The position numbers and the translations under genes were made by a program. DNA of 64,000 nucleotides from NCBI GenBank assembly GCA_947500505.1, contig CANMSL010000004.1:124001-188000 (forward strand), given 5' to 3'. Shown here piece by piece: positions 1-8,912 of this stretch; within the stretch, counting starts at the first letter, position 1, and every line of letters starts with the position of its first letter. The DNA is from an uncultured Aquimarina sp. GTDB lineage: Bacteria > Bacteroidota > Bacteroidia > Flavobacteriales > Flavobacteriaceae. The notes beneath the pieces were generated by a model. That model saw only the letters and a program-made list of their open reading frames with translations. It was not told where the DNA came from and ran no database searches.

Positions 1-254
1 TGGGTGGCGCAAAGGTAAAATTGGCATTGTATACCAGAAATGGTAAAAACAATGTCTTATGCGGAATCCAGGAAGGCAGCAACGAATCGTGTATGTTATA
101 TGTACATCATATAAAAGAAATTGATCACGAAAGACTGAAGTTTAGCGGTAAAGGCAAACACGCCAAGCGTATTAAATTTACAGATAGTAATGAGATCCGT
201 GAAGATGATGTAAAGTGGTTATTGTCAAAAGTTAACGAAAATGCTCCTTTTTAG
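1..254 (+). CDS. DUF1801-like protein, C-terminal part (cut by window start)
   Basis: Frame open from base 3, so the true start lies outside the window; 83 residues are visible. The segment with Leu-Tyr-Thr-Arg, then Gly-Lys-Gly-Lys followed by an Arg-x-Ile-Lys-Phe strand and an acidic tail resembles the end of DUF1801 (YdhG-like alpha/beta fold) proteins, which have no firm biochemical role. A TTG at 21 could be read as a start but the upstream frame stays open and fits the family, so the gene is treated as partial. Identification rests on a short segment and is moderate. Confidence 0.6.
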   Translation, partial: GGAKVKLALYTRNGKNNVLCGIQEGSNESCMLYVHHIKEIDHERLKFSGKGKHAKRIKFTDSNEIREDDVKWLLSKVNENAPF

Positions 255-393
255 AAGCTATTGTCAACTTAGTTATTATAATTGTTGGAGTTTATTTCTA
301 GACTATTGATTGCTATATATTGTTTAAAAGAAATGTGGCACTCCATATGAATAACTCACAATGTTCATTTTATGATTTTGCTACGTATGTACT

Positions 394-401
394 TAGTTTT
401 G
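394..401 (+). promoter_or_regulatory. possible -7 box for the Crp/Fnr gene
   Basis: TAGTTTTG matches the Bacteroidota -7 consensus TAnnTTTG and lies 64 bases before the ATG at 466. No well-placed -33 element is obvious, so this is only a candidate. Confidence 0.3.
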
Positions 402-465
402 GATATCTTGCAAAAGCGTTTATATTGACCCTTTTTAAATTTGAGAAACATTAAAAGACAGCAAA

Positions 466-1035
466 ATGAAATCCTTGCTACGACAAAATATAATCCATCG
501 CTTAAAAAAAGTGCCCGGTAATATTGACGAAGTACTAGACTGTTTTGTGGAGAACACTGCTTCCAGAAAGTCAACGATTTTAGAAGAAGGGAATATTTGC
601 AGACATTGTTTTTTTATTACTACCGGAAGCTTTAAAATTGTGCGAACCGATGAGTTGGGTTCTATGCATACAATCGGATTGGTGTTTGATCAGGAATGGT
701 TTAGCGTGATTGATAGTTTTAGAAATCAAATCCCTTCTAAAGAAAGTATCATTACCGTAGAGGATACCGACTATCTATCTCTTTCTTTTGATAAATTCAA
801 TTACCTGAGTCAAAACATACCTGAGTTTAATACCGTATATCGACAGATGCTGGAAGAATCTCATTCCAGTTTTTTAGATCGTGTAAATAATCTAATGGCA
901 TTGGATGCACTGGAGCGGTTAACACGATTTCATAAAAATTATCCTTTTGCCCTTTCCCGCATCAACGCAAAAGACATCGCCTCGCACTTAGGAATGAGCC
1001 CGGAAACACTGAGCAGACTTAGAACAAATTTATAA
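466..1035 (+). CDS. Crp/Fnr family transcriptional regulator
   Basis: 189 residues. Residues about 25-115 form the cyclic-nucleotide-binding-like beta roll (Ile-Leu-Glu-Glu-Gly near 38-42, Thr-Gly-Ser-Phe-Lys near 53-57), followed by a dimer helix and a short C-terminal helix-turn-helix (about 163-187). The recognition helix reads Ser-Pro-Glu-Thr-Leu-Ser-Arg (E180, S183, R184), the same E-x-x-S-R pattern that lets FNR read TTGAT half-sites. There is no N-terminal cysteine cluster, so it is not an Fe-S oxygen sensor of the E. coli FNR kind. A perfect TTGAT-N4-ATCAA site lies 4 bases after its stop, in front of two membrane-protein genes, which suggests a local target. The effector is unknown. 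Confidence 0.9.
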   Translation: MKSLLRQNIIHRLKKVPGNIDEVLDCFVENTASRKSTILEEGNICRHCFFITTGSFKIVRTDELGSMHTIGLVFDQEWFSVIDSFRNQIPSKESIITVEDTDYLSLSFDKFNYLSQNIPEFNTVYRQMLEESHSSFLDRVNNLMALDALERLTRFHKNYPFALSRINAKDIASHLGMSPETLSRLRTNL

Positions 1036-1039
1036 ACTC

Positions 1040-1083
1040 TTGATCTATATCAAGATTTTCATTCTGAACATCGCTCACCTTTG
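1040..1083 (+). promoter_or_regulatory. FNR-type operator and promoter of the 1110 gene
   Basis: TTGATCTATATCAA at 1040-1053 is a perfect palindromic TTGAT-N4-ATCAA site. A -7-like CACCTTTG (one mismatch to TAnnTTTG) sits at 1076-1083. A start of transcription about 5-7 bases later would put the operator centre near -42, the usual place for a class II activator site. The spacing is read from sequence; activation is inferred. Confidence 0.6.
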
Positions 1084-1109
1084 TAATAACTTTTAAAAAT
1101 TAAAGTATT

Positions 1110-1688
1110 ATGAAGGATTTACAATTTAGATTTACAGAAAAAAGAGTGATCACTATTACTTTTTTGTACGCATTACTCCTATTTGGTTTGGGTAGTGCAG
1201 GACTTATTGCCCAACTACCTGGTATTGCCTTTGGGATTATTGTAACGCTGGTTTTTATATTACTGTGCACGTTTTATGTTAAAAATCATCATTTTAGGAA
1301 GTATATGAGAAGTTTCTCTATAGAGTCCCTGACGTTTATACACTTATGGCGAATCATCGCAGCTGTGCTGTTTATCCAATATGGTGTACAACAACAGTTA
1401 CCCCAGATGTTCGCTGTTCTTGCTGGTTATGGGGATTTGATTGCCGGGCTGATGGTGCCTTTTGTATTGTATTTCAGACATAAGAGATCAGCATTTTGGA
1501 TATTTAACATCATTGGTTTTGCTGACTTTATCGTAGCAGTGGGAACAGGGCTTACATTTACCTTCTTGGGCACAAGCGAAATGGAGAATATCAGACTCCT
1601 TCCTTTAGCCTTGATCCCACTTTTCGGAGTACCCATATCGGGATTGACACATATCGTGATGTTTGATAAATTAAGAGGTAAAGCCTGA
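1110..1688 (+). CDS. six-helix membrane protein, unknown function
   Basis: 192 residues with hydrophobic segments near 13-33, 38-56, 76-92, 98-121, 127-151 and 162-183, joined by short loops with Arg/Lys/His. I do not recognise a named family. It is preceded by a perfect FNR-like box and followed by another small membrane protein gene on the same strand, so both may respond to the adjacent Crp/Fnr regulator. ATG at 1110 lies about 27 bases after a -7-like element, consistent with a short leader. Confidence 0.75.
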   Translation: MKDLQFRFTEKRVITITFLYALLLFGLGSAGLIAQLPGIAFGIIVTLVFILLCTFYVKNHHFRKYMRSFSIESLTFIHLWRIIAAVLFIQYGVQQQLPQMFAVLAGYGDLIAGLMVPFVLYFRHKRSAFWIFNIIGFADFIVAVGTGLTFTFLGTSEMENIRLLPLALIPLFGVPISGLTHIVMFDKLRGKA

Positions 1689-1836
1689 ATATATTGAATG
1701 ACTACTCTTATCAAGACTATACCCTGTGAAAATAGAAACGTCACAGGGTATGGTAGTCGTAAAGGTTTTGTACAAAATTCGAAAACTAGTTTTATTTTAT
1801 CAGGCAACCATTTTTAAACGTAGTACGTCTATAAAG

Positions 1837-2283
1837 ATGGAGACAACACCAACATCAAAATCAAAGACTATTGAAATGTTAGCAAACCCACCAGTACATA
1901 TCAAAATTAAAATGGCAACTTTATGGATCACTCTTATGTTCCTCTACATTTATGGCGATTATTTTGAATTATATACTCCTGCCAAAGTGGAGAAACTTAT
2001 GAATGTTGATGACGTACTCGATAGTCCTGTCAAACTATTTGTAGCCTCTGTAGTTTTAGCTATACCTGCATTTATGATCGCATTCAATATTTTTTTAAGA
2101 CCGGCAATCAGTAGAATATTAAACATACTGTTTGGTAGTTTACTTACGGCTATCGTACTAGTAGTCGGCAGTACCTCTCTTTATCCGTGGTACAGTTTTT
2201 ATGTGCTCTATGCTTTTTTAGAAGCGTTAGTTACCATTTATATAGTATGGCAGGCCTGGAAATGGCCAAAAGTAACTGTCTAA
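1837..2283 (+). CDS. DUF6326 family membrane protein
   Basis: 148 residues from the ATG at 1837. The frame extends back to a GTG at 1726, but the extra 37 residues do not look like the family N-terminus. Four hydrophobic segments (about 23-41, 66-86, 91-111, 118-140) and the motif Tyr-Gly-Asp-Tyr-Phe-Glu-Leu-Tyr-x-Pro after the first helix are typical of DUF6326 proteins, small four-helix proteins of unknown role. It follows the 1110 membrane protein by about 150 bases. A weak -7-like TAGTTTTA upstream may be its own promoter. Confidence 0.8.
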   Translation: METTPTSKSKTIEMLANPPVHIKIKMATLWITLMFLYIYGDYFELYTPAKVEKLMNVDDVLDSPVKLFVASVVLAIPAFMIAFNIFLRPAISRILNILFGSLLTAIVLVVGSTSLYPWYSFYVLYAFLEALVTIYIVWQAWKWPKVTV

Positions 2284-2410
2284 TAATGAAATAAGTTTCA
2301 TCTTCGTAATACAGGTACATCACTTTAAGAGCTGGCCAGGTTCTACTTCTTTCTTATAACCCATTATATATTCTAACCTGTTGCACATTTAGAATGAAAT
2401 GAAGAAAATT

Positions 2411-2534
2411 AGCTTTTCCGTCGGGTCCAGGCGGAGTATCGAGAATAGCTTTTCAGTTTTCAAAATCCTATTTTCGATAGCTCTGCTGAGTGTGTCGAAT
2501 ACTTTTTCCTTTGATCAAAGCACTGGAATTGACG
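2411..2534. repeat. dispersed repeat, family B (copy 1), in a gene-free stretch
   Basis: The 2284-2640 gap has no convincing gene. It carries a diverged copy of an element also found at 25080-25182, 41153-41313 and 45332-45703. Shared pieces are TATCGAGAATAGCTTTT and a terminal AAGCACTGGAATTGAC, related to AAGCACTCGAACTGAC in the other copies. Confidence 0.55.
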
Positions 2535-2640
2535 TATTTTAATAAACAAGTCTTAATGCGTAAGGGTATATTCTATTAAAAAAGGATTTACTTATATTAG
2601 TCAGACTTTTTCCAGCATAACACGCTTTAAATTTTACAAA

Positions 2641-4041
2641 ATGATACACCCTAAGACTTATCTATTATACATATTCACACTTTTATTGGTAGGATGTCAA
2701 TCTCCTACAAAAGATGCCCAAGACACGACTTCTGAATCGGAAAGAAATCGACCGAAAACTTACGTAAAAATAGAGCACCCAGAGTGGAGTAAAAATGCGA
2801 CTATCTATCAATTAAATACTCGACAATTTACGACGGAAGGCACCTTTAAAGCCGCTCAAAAAGAGCTTACGCGCTTAAAAACTTTAGGTGTAGATATCAT
2901 TTGGCTGATGCCAATTCACGAAATCGGGGTTAAAAACAGAAAAGGCACGTTGGGAAGTCCTTATTCTGTAAAAGATTACTACAGCGTGAATCCGGAATTC
3001 GGAACTCTCGAAGACCTCAAGAGCTTTGTAGAAGCTGCTCATAAAAAAGGAATGTATGTGATCCTGGATTGGGTGGCAAACCATACTGCCTGGGACAATC
3101 CTTTGGTTGCTCAACATCCGGATTGGTATGATAAGGATTACAAAGGTGATTTTAGACCTACACCCTGGTGGGATTGGTCGGATATTATTGATCTGGATTT
3201 CAACAATCACGAGGTAAGAGATTATATGGCAGATGCGCTAAAATACTGGGTACAAGAAGTGAACATAGATGGCTACCGATGTGATGTAGCGGGATTTGTT
3301 CCCCTAGATTTCTGGAATCGTGTACGTAAAGAATTAGATACTATCAAACCTGTATTTATGTTGGCAGAATGGGAATCCAGAGACTTACACGCCGAAGCGT
3401 TTGATATGACCTATGCCTGGAGTTGGAATGAAACAGTGCATAAAATTTGTAAAGGACAGGCAGATGTAAATGGTTTGTATATCTATTATTCGTGGAACGA
3501 GAGTGCTTTTCCTGAAAACACATTCCGAATGACGTTTGTGAGTAATCACGATAAAAATGCCTGGGAAGGCACCATGTGGGAGCAATTTGGAGATGGTTTG
3601 AACGCCGCTATCGTGCTCTCCGTCATCGGAGAAGGAATGCCCTTGGTATATAACGGACAAGAAGCCGGAAATAAAAAACGACTAGTGTTTTTTGAGAAAG
3701 ATCCGATTATTTGGCAAGAGCACTATATCGGAAAGCTCTATCAGGATCTTTTTTCTTTATTAAAGGAAAATACTGCCTTATGGCACGCCAAGTGGGGAGC
3801 TCGTATGATTAAAGTTCCGAATTCATCAGAAAGTGAAATACTGAGTTTTGTTCGTAGAAACGAAAATGATAAGGTATTTGCTGTATTTAACTTTTCTGAA
3901 AACCCTAAAAAGGTCACCTTTAAAGAAACCTTATATCACGGTCAGTATATAGATTTCTTTACGAAGGAAGAAGTTGGTCTGGATGAAAACTTCGAATTGC
4001 CATTGGATGCCTGGGCGTATAAAGTATTTGTAAAAAAATAA
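2641..4041 (+). CDS. alpha-amylase family (GH13) lipoprotein
   Basis: 466 residues. The N-terminus is a lipoprotein signal ending Leu-Val-Gly-Cys (C19). The GH13 barrel follows: region I Asp-Trp-Val-Ala-Asn-His (143-148), region II Gly-Tyr-Arg-Cys-Asp with nucleophile D215, region III acid/base E243 (Leu-Ala-Glu-Trp), and region IV Ser-Asn-His-Asp with D304. All catalytic residues are present, then a short beta C-domain. It should hydrolyse alpha-glucans or related oligosaccharides, probably as a membrane-anchored periplasmic or surface enzyme. No SusC/SusD pair or sugar transporter lies beside it, so it stands outside a normal polysaccharide utilisation locus. Exact substrate cannot be told. 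Confidence 0.92.
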   Translation: MIHPKTYLLYIFTLLLVGCQSPTKDAQDTTSESERNRPKTYVKIEHPEWSKNATIYQLNTRQFTTEGTFKAAQKELTRLKTLGVDIIWLMPIHEIGVKNRKGTLGSPYSVKDYYSVNPEFGTLEDLKSFVEAAHKKGMYVILDWVANHTAWDNPLVAQHPDWYDKDYKGDFRPTPWWDWSDIIDLDFNNHEVRDYMADALKYWVQEVNIDGYRCDVAGFVPLDFWNRVRKELDTIKPVFMLAEWESRDLHAEAFDMTYAWSWNETVHKICKGQADVNGLYIYYSWNESAFPENTFRMTFVSNHDKNAWEGTMWEQFGDGLNAAIVLSVIGEGMPLVYNGQEAGNKKRLVFFEKDPIIWQEHYIGKLYQDLFSLLKENTALWHAKWGARMIKVPNSSESEILSFVRRNENDKVFAVFNFSENPKKVTFKETLYHGQYIDFFTKEEVGLDENFELPLDAWAYKVFVKK

Positions 4042-4340
4042 AGTATCATATATCAGATACAAAAGCTATATATTCAAGATGTAGATAGATACTTGTTTTA
4101 TATACTATGAAAGCAAAACTGTATACCGTCAATAAAATGATGAAGCTATTGGTATGCCTATATCAAATTAGAAGGGCTCTTCTCTCTTACTTATTAAAAG
4201 CTATCTGATTGATATTAATTATTCACTTGGTACGCCAGAGTGGAGGAAAAATTAGTTCACTTTTATCTTCAAAATACGTCCTGAAATCAGTAAAATCCTT
4301 CACAGATTATCTATAAAATCCTTTTTTTTATGTATTTCAT

Positions 4341-4363
4341 CGTTAAAATATTTCTTTTTAACG
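4341..4363 (+). promoter_or_regulatory. inverted repeat upstream of the outer-membrane protein gene
   Basis: CGTTAAAA at 4341-4348 and TTTTAACG at 4356-4363 form a perfect 8-bp arm pair with a 7-base spacer, about 90 bases before the ATG at 4453. It could be an operator or a small hairpin. The rest of the 4042-4452 gap is AT-rich and shows no gene. Confidence 0.35.
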
Positions 4364-4452
4364 AAATTTTTGTACTTTACGGTTTAACCGTAGTGGTGTT
4401 GGTCTATATAATTTTATCCACTGCCCCAATTAACCTAATAATATATGATAAT

Positions 4453-5286
4453 ATGACTACTATTTCTAAAAAGATGATTTGGATACTTTGTTTAGTATCA
4501 TTTTCATCATTATCTGCCCAAACCTTATTGAATGGTTTTTTTCCAAAAAAAAAGGAATTAACGATTGCCTCCTCTTATTCTTATAAAAGTTTTGATAACT
4601 TTTATCGCGGAGAAACCCTAACGAAAGCTAATCCTATGAATATGGGAGAAATTTCTTCCTCTATTATTAGCATTTATGGAGAATATGGTATATCAGATTG
4701 GTTATCTACAACAGCAACTTTACCATATATATCTACCAAAAGTGAACTTGGAACAATTGATCCTGTTTTAGGAGAAAGTCAAATTGAAGGTGTACAAGAT
4801 TTGAGTGTTTTTTTAAAGGCCAAAATATTAGATAAAAAATTATCCAATGCTTCCATACTATCTCTAGGAGGTGCTACCGGTGTCTCATTGCCTGTTGGCG
4901 GTTATGAAGAAGCGGGAATACTTTCTATAGGAAATGGAGCTACGGCATATGAGGGATGTGGTTTTGTTCAGTTCAGAACTTCTTCAAATCTTTTTATTGA
5001 ACTTCAAGCTGCCTACAGCTTAAGAAATAATCCTGATTTTGAAATACCCAATGCCATGCTTTATAGTGCAAAACTGGGATATTATACGAAATGGTTTTAT
5101 ACGCATGCCAAAATAGGTGTTCAGAATTCTATTGGCGGATTGGATATCGGTACGCAAGAGTTTATCGATGCCGGCGGTGCGGGAGCTTTACCTGAAACAG
5201 AAGTAGATTATACAAACCTTTATCTGGATGTCTACATTCCTTTATATAACCAAAGTTTAGGTGTATCGTCACAGGGTATTCAGTAA
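4453..5286 (+). CDS. outer-membrane transporter-like protein, frameshifted at the C-terminus
   Basis: ATG at 4453 gives a clean signal peptide ending Ser-Leu-Ser-Ala-Gln and 277 residues of alternating beta-strand pattern, typical of a small outer-membrane barrel of unknown cargo. The frame continues upstream to 4330 without a plausible start. The in-frame stop at 5284-5286 ends the protein without the usual aromatic final strand. Another frame across 5270-5354 encodes Ser-Val-Ser-Ile-Gly-Leu-Val-Tyr-Lys-Ala-Asp then a stop, which looks exactly like a barrel's last strand. A one-base change near 5250-5280 would join them. So the gene is probably broken at its end, or the read has an indel there. 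Confidence 0.7.
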   Translation: MTTISKKMIWILCLVSFSSLSAQTLLNGFFPKKKELTIASSYSYKSFDNFYRGETLTKANPMNMGEISSSIISIYGEYGISDWLSTTATLPYISTKSELGTIDPVLGESQIEGVQDLSVFLKAKILDKKLSNASILSLGGATGVSLPVGGYEEAGILSIGNGATAYEGCGFVQFRTSSNLFIELQAAYSLRNNPDFEIPNAMLYSAKLGYYTKWFYTHAKIGVQNSIGGLDIGTQEFIDAGGAGALPETEVDYTNLYLDVYIPLYNQSLGVSSQGIQ

Positions 5287-5366
5287 ATATGAGTGGTAGA
5301 AATTATAATCGCGAATCATCCGTATCTATTGGGCTGGTATACAAAGCTGATTAACTGCTAAATAAA

Positions 5367-6092
5367 ATGAATCATATGAAAAGGATATACTTCTTAATGA
5401 TCGTAATAGTATCTTGTGTATGTGCTAATGTATACGCACAGAATAATCATATAGACCATATGGTATGGGATCAGCTGCTATTATTAAATGTATCGAATGA
5501 TGGTAAAGTGGATTACAAAGGTTTTATAAGAGATAAATTTCTATTCGACGAATATTTTAAATCCCTCTCCACGAATTACCCGGATGAGAATTATGAGGAG
5601 ACTGAAAAGCTAGCATATTGGATTAATCTTTATAATGCTATCGTTATGAAAATGATTATTGATCATTACCCTGTTAAATCCATCAATGACTTAGAAAATC
5701 CTTGGAAAAAGAAATCAATAACCATCAATGATGTCCAATATAGTCTGGATGATATAGAACATACTATACTAAGAAAAATGGATGAACCCAGAATTCATTT
5801 CTTGCTTAATTGTGCTGCTACTTCCTCTCCAAAATTATGGAACAGAGCGTATACTAAAAGAAATATAACCAAAGCATTAGAAGAAAGGACTATCGACTAC
5901 ATCAATGATCCTACCAAAAATTTGATCACTCAGAATAAAATAAAGCTATCCAAAGTGTTCGAATGGTATGCAAAGGACTTTGATAGTGGCGATGTTATAA
6001 GTTATATTAATAAGTATTCTAAAGAAAAAATACGTCCAAAATCTAGTTTTGAATTCTTAGAATACGACTGGAGTTTGCATGAAAGAGAGTAG
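5367..6092 (+). CDS. DUF547 domain protein, secreted
   Basis: 241 residues (ATG at 5376 is an alternative start). A signal peptide ends near Val-Tyr-Ala-Gln. The body has the DUF547 landmarks: Asp-Gly-Lys-Val-Asp-Tyr-Lys, Ala-Tyr-Trp-Ile-Asn-Leu-Tyr-Asn-Ala (about 89-97) and Arg-Ile-His-Phe-Leu-Leu-Asn-Cys-Ala (about 143-151). The family is thought to have a cysteine-peptidase/transglutaminase-like fold but has no settled function. The usual second cysteine of the Cys-Ala-x-x-Ser-Cys-Pro segment is a serine here (Cys-Ala-Ala-Thr-Ser-Ser-Pro). It lies 12 bases after the probable original end of the frameshifted outer-membrane gene and may share its transcript. Confidence 0.85.
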   Translation: MNHMKRIYFLMIVIVSCVCANVYAQNNHIDHMVWDQLLLLNVSNDGKVDYKGFIRDKFLFDEYFKSLSTNYPDENYEETEKLAYWINLYNAIVMKMIIDHYPVKSINDLENPWKKKSITINDVQYSLDDIEHTILRKMDEPRIHFLLNCAATSSPKLWNRAYTKRNITKALEERTIDYINDPTKNLITQNKIKLSKVFEWYAKDFDSGDVISYINKYSKEKIRPKSSFEFLEYDWSLHERE

Positions 6093-6187
6093 TATTTCTG
6101 ATACTTATTAGTATTCTTTTAAGACAGCCAACATAGTTGATGCATAAAAATTATTTTCGTGCATCAACTATTATGCTTGCTAAGTTT

Positions 6188-7633
6188 TTACATCTGTATA
6201 CCATCAATCCTTAGCATTCCATCGGATGCTAGCACAACATTGAACCTTATTTGTTGAATATCATCTTTGGTTTTTACCGCTACTAGAATCTCATCTTCGG
6301 TATGTTTTATCTCAGCGATTTTTCCGCCCTCTAATTCTTCGTGAAACTGCTTAAAGAACTTTAAATGCTCTTCCATCGGAAAGGAGTTTAGAAAAGATGG
6401 CAACGTTCTACGTTCTAAAAATGATTTCCAGCTATTTTGATCATCTGTATTTACAGTCCTCATAAAATCTTTGACCAACAAATCCACCATTTCTCCTGTT
6501 ATTTCATTAGTAGCTTGCGAATCAGAAATGGATGGTTCAAAATCAGGTCTTAATAGCATGGCTGCAATAGTAGAAGCAATATTTTCATACGGGCGTTTCA
6601 CCGCATTGGTCATCATCATAATGGTGATATCCTCTTCCAGATATCGCCAAAAGTCTGCAAAGAAAATTCCGTTACCTCCGTTATGGGCAATCAATTCGGT
6701 ATTTCTGGGCGTAGGAAAAATTGCCCAGCCATATCCGTAATAGGAGCCTGCTCCTTCACCTTCTTCCTTATGTTTACTGTAGAACTTAGTTTTCGCTTCA
6801 GTATTCAGAATCGTATTTCCTAACAAAGCCCTATGCCACTTATACATATCCTGTACTGTAGATAACACCCCACCATTAGCTCTGAGATGCCAATACGGAC
6901 CATCGCTTGCCCATGCTTTCTCTGTGGTTCTTCCCCACTTTTGATCACCGCGATAACCTATCGCGATATGATCAAAAGATGGCTGCTGATATCCGGTTTG
7001 CTTCATACCTGCAGGTGTCCATAGGTTTTTAGACAGATATGCTTCATACGACATTCCTGAAAGTTTTTCGATTAGAATTCCTAATATGCTATAACCCACA
7101 TTGGAGTATTCATATTGAGTTCCGGGTTTGAACAATAATTTTCTATCAAAGGACTGTTGTACAAACTCGTCGGTTGTTATTTTCTGAAAATCATCTCCAA
7201 TGGCGGGTGGTAATCCTGCCGAATGTGTTAACAGATGATGTAAGGTGATCTCTTTTTTGTCCTCTGGAACATTACTAAAATACTTTGTAAGCTTATCTGT
7301 AACTGATAATTTCCCTTGCATTTCTAGTTTCAGGATCGCTGCTCCCGTAAACTGCTTGGTAATCGATCCAATGGTGGAAACCGTCGCTGCAGTATATTTT
7401 ACTTTATTTTCGCGATCCGCATATCCGTAGCCGTTTTCTAAAATAACGTTGCCATTGTGAGCCACAAGAACGCTTCCCGAAAACCCTGTATCTTCTAATT
7501 GGTTCAGGTACTTCTCTATTTTCTCCTTCGTAGATATCTCCATTTGTTCTTCAGCCGCCTGCGCGGTTACAGACTGTTGTTTGCACGATATAATAATGCT
7601 TATAATCAGTGCCAGTTTTAAAAATTTAATCAT
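6188..7633 (-). CDS. serine hydrolase of the beta-lactamase / class C fold, lipoprotein
   Basis: 481 residues from the ATG whose complement is at 7631-7633. The frame runs 8 codons further, but this start gives a proper lipoprotein signal ending Ile-Ile-Ser-Cys (C17). Catalytic motifs: Ser-Ile-Thr-Lys (S90-K93), Tyr-Ser-Asn (176-178) and a late His-Asn-Gly-Gly. This is the pattern of the class C beta-lactamase / esterase / D-Ala-D-Ala peptidase superfamily. A C-terminal domain of about 110 residues follows, as in many flavobacterial members. Likely a periplasmic esterase or peptidase; resistance is not implied. It faces away from the histidine kinase gene at 7836. Confidence 0.9.
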   Translation of the reverse strand: MIKFLKLALIISIIISCKQQSVTAQAAEEQMEISTKEKIEKYLNQLEDTGFSGSVLVAHNGNVILENGYGYADRENKVKYTAATVSTIGSITKQFTGAAILKLEMQGKLSVTDKLTKYFSNVPEDKKEITLHHLLTHSAGLPPAIGDDFQKITTDEFVQQSFDRKLLFKPGTQYEYSNVGYSILGILIEKLSGMSYEAYLSKNLWTPAGMKQTGYQQPSFDHIAIGYRGDQKWGRTTEKAWASDGPYWHLRANGGVLSTVQDMYKWHRALLGNTILNTEAKTKFYSKHKEEGEGAGSYYGYGWAIFPTPRNTELIAHNGGNGIFFADFWRYLEEDITIMMMTNAVKRPYENIASTIAAMLLRPDFEPSISDSQATNEITGEMVDLLVKDFMRTVNTDDQNSWKSFLERRTLPSFLNSFPMEEHLKFFKQFHEELEGGKIAEIKHTEDEILVAVKTKDDIQQIRFNVVLASDGMLRIDGIQM

Positions 7634-7835
7634 AATTATTCGTTTTTTGAAAACCAATAATACACAGGTTTAATTGTGAGTGCAACAAAATGTTATCGAA
7701 GTAAAAACTAAGTTATTTGTATATCAAATTCAGGTATATTCGGCTTTTATACCGATATTTTCTATGCTCATAACAAAAAACAGCCTTTTGTCACATTTCG
7801 GTGAACTGTTTTACTATTATCAATATTTTTGAATA

Positions 7836-8912
7836 ATGCGTATACTAAATATAACATTACAACGATGGGCGGAAATCCTCCTGAATCTAATTTTCTGGGT
7901 GGTCTCTATTGTGATGATCGTATTAACTACAGAAACTGGAATAGTAGAAAACATCATAGAAGATGTCAATGGAAATGTCGTAGAAGAAACCATCGAAATG
8001 AGTCTGTTTTCATTACCTAATCTGATAGGAATGTTTGGTATCATTCCGTTCTTCTATATCACTACGTTCTACTTGGTTCCCAAATACTATGCTTCTAAAA
8101 AATATAGCTTTTTTATAGGAATGCTCTTTTTAGGATTGGCTTGTTTAACAGGGTTGGAATTAGTGATTGTTTATTTTCAGAAAGCTCCTTTCACTCCTTT
8201 AGTGCTACGTTTTTTTCTGTTTTATAATCTTTTCTTTATGACCATAGCAATTATATATGGTATTATGAGACATCAGTTAAAAATGGAAAAACGACAACAA
8301 CTTTTAGAAAAAGAAAAAATCAGTGCAGAATTGCGACTGATGCAATCCCAGATCAATCCTCATTTTATGTTTAATGCGTTAAATAATTTACTGGCGATTT
8401 CTGAACGATCCAAAAACCCTGAAACCTCATCGGGAATTACCAAGTTATCCGATCTACTGAGGTTTATGATTTATGACACGCAATCAGAACGTGTGTCGCT
8501 TTCCAAAGAAATTGAGTTTATCGAGAACTTTATAGCACTTCAGAAATTAAGATATAGCGAGGCAGATCCTTTCGAAATAAATTTCATAGTACATACCCAC
8601 AACCAAAATCCTACAATTGCGCCAACGTTATTGATCCCTTTTGTAGAAAACGCTTTTAAACACGGACTCAACATCCAGGAGAAATCGTTTATTCATATTA
8701 CATTAGCACTTAAAAATCAACAATTACATTTTGAGGTTAAAAATTCCAAACATCAACTTCAGAAAACGGAATTCGACAAAAAATACTCTGGTATCGGTTT
8801 AGAAAATGTAAAAAAACGACTGAAACTCCTATACCCCAATCAACATCTTTTGGATATAAAAGAAGATGAACATACCTTTTTTGTGCAATTAAACATCAAC
8901 TTGACCAAATGA
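7836..8912 (+). CDS. LytS/YehU-type sensor histidine kinase
   Basis: 358 residues. Four N-terminal hydrophobic segments lie within about 12-145, then a coiled region and the His_kinase (PF06580-type) domain with Gln-Ile-Asn-Pro-His-Phe-Met-Phe-Asn-Ala-Leu-Asn (phospho-acceptor H176). An N-box Pro-Phe-Val-Glu-Asn-Ala-Phe-Lys-His-Gly and a G-box Gly-Ile-Gly-Leu-Glu-Asn-Val follow. Its stop overlaps the ATG of the response-regulator gene by 4 bases (ATGA), so the two are translationally coupled. Signal unknown. Confidence 0.93.
   Translation: MRILNITLQRWAEILLNLIFWVVSIVMIVLTTETGIVENIIEDVNGNVVEETIEMSLFSLPNLIGMFGIIPFFYITTFYLVPKYYASKKYSFFIGMLFLGLACLTGLELVIVYFQKAPFTPLVLRFFLFYNLFFMTIAIIYGIMRHQLKMEKRQQLLEKEKISAELRLMQSQINPHFMFNALNNLLAISERSKNPETSSGITKLSDLLRFMIYDTQSERVSLSKEIEFIENFIALQKLRYSEADPFEINFIVHTHNQNPTIAPTLLIPFVENAFKHGLNIQEKSFIHITLALKNQQLHFEVKNSKHQLQKTEFDKKYSGIGLENVKKRLKLLYPNQHLLDIKEDEHTFFVQLNINLTK

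Noticed and set aside
1726..1836. Longer N-terminus (GTG start) for the DUF6326 gene
   Set aside because: The extra 37 residues do not fit the family; the ATG at 1837 gives the usual start.
2508..2521. TTTGATCAAA palindrome as a second FNR-type site
   Set aside because: It lacks the 4-base spacer between half-sites and lies inside a family B repeat.
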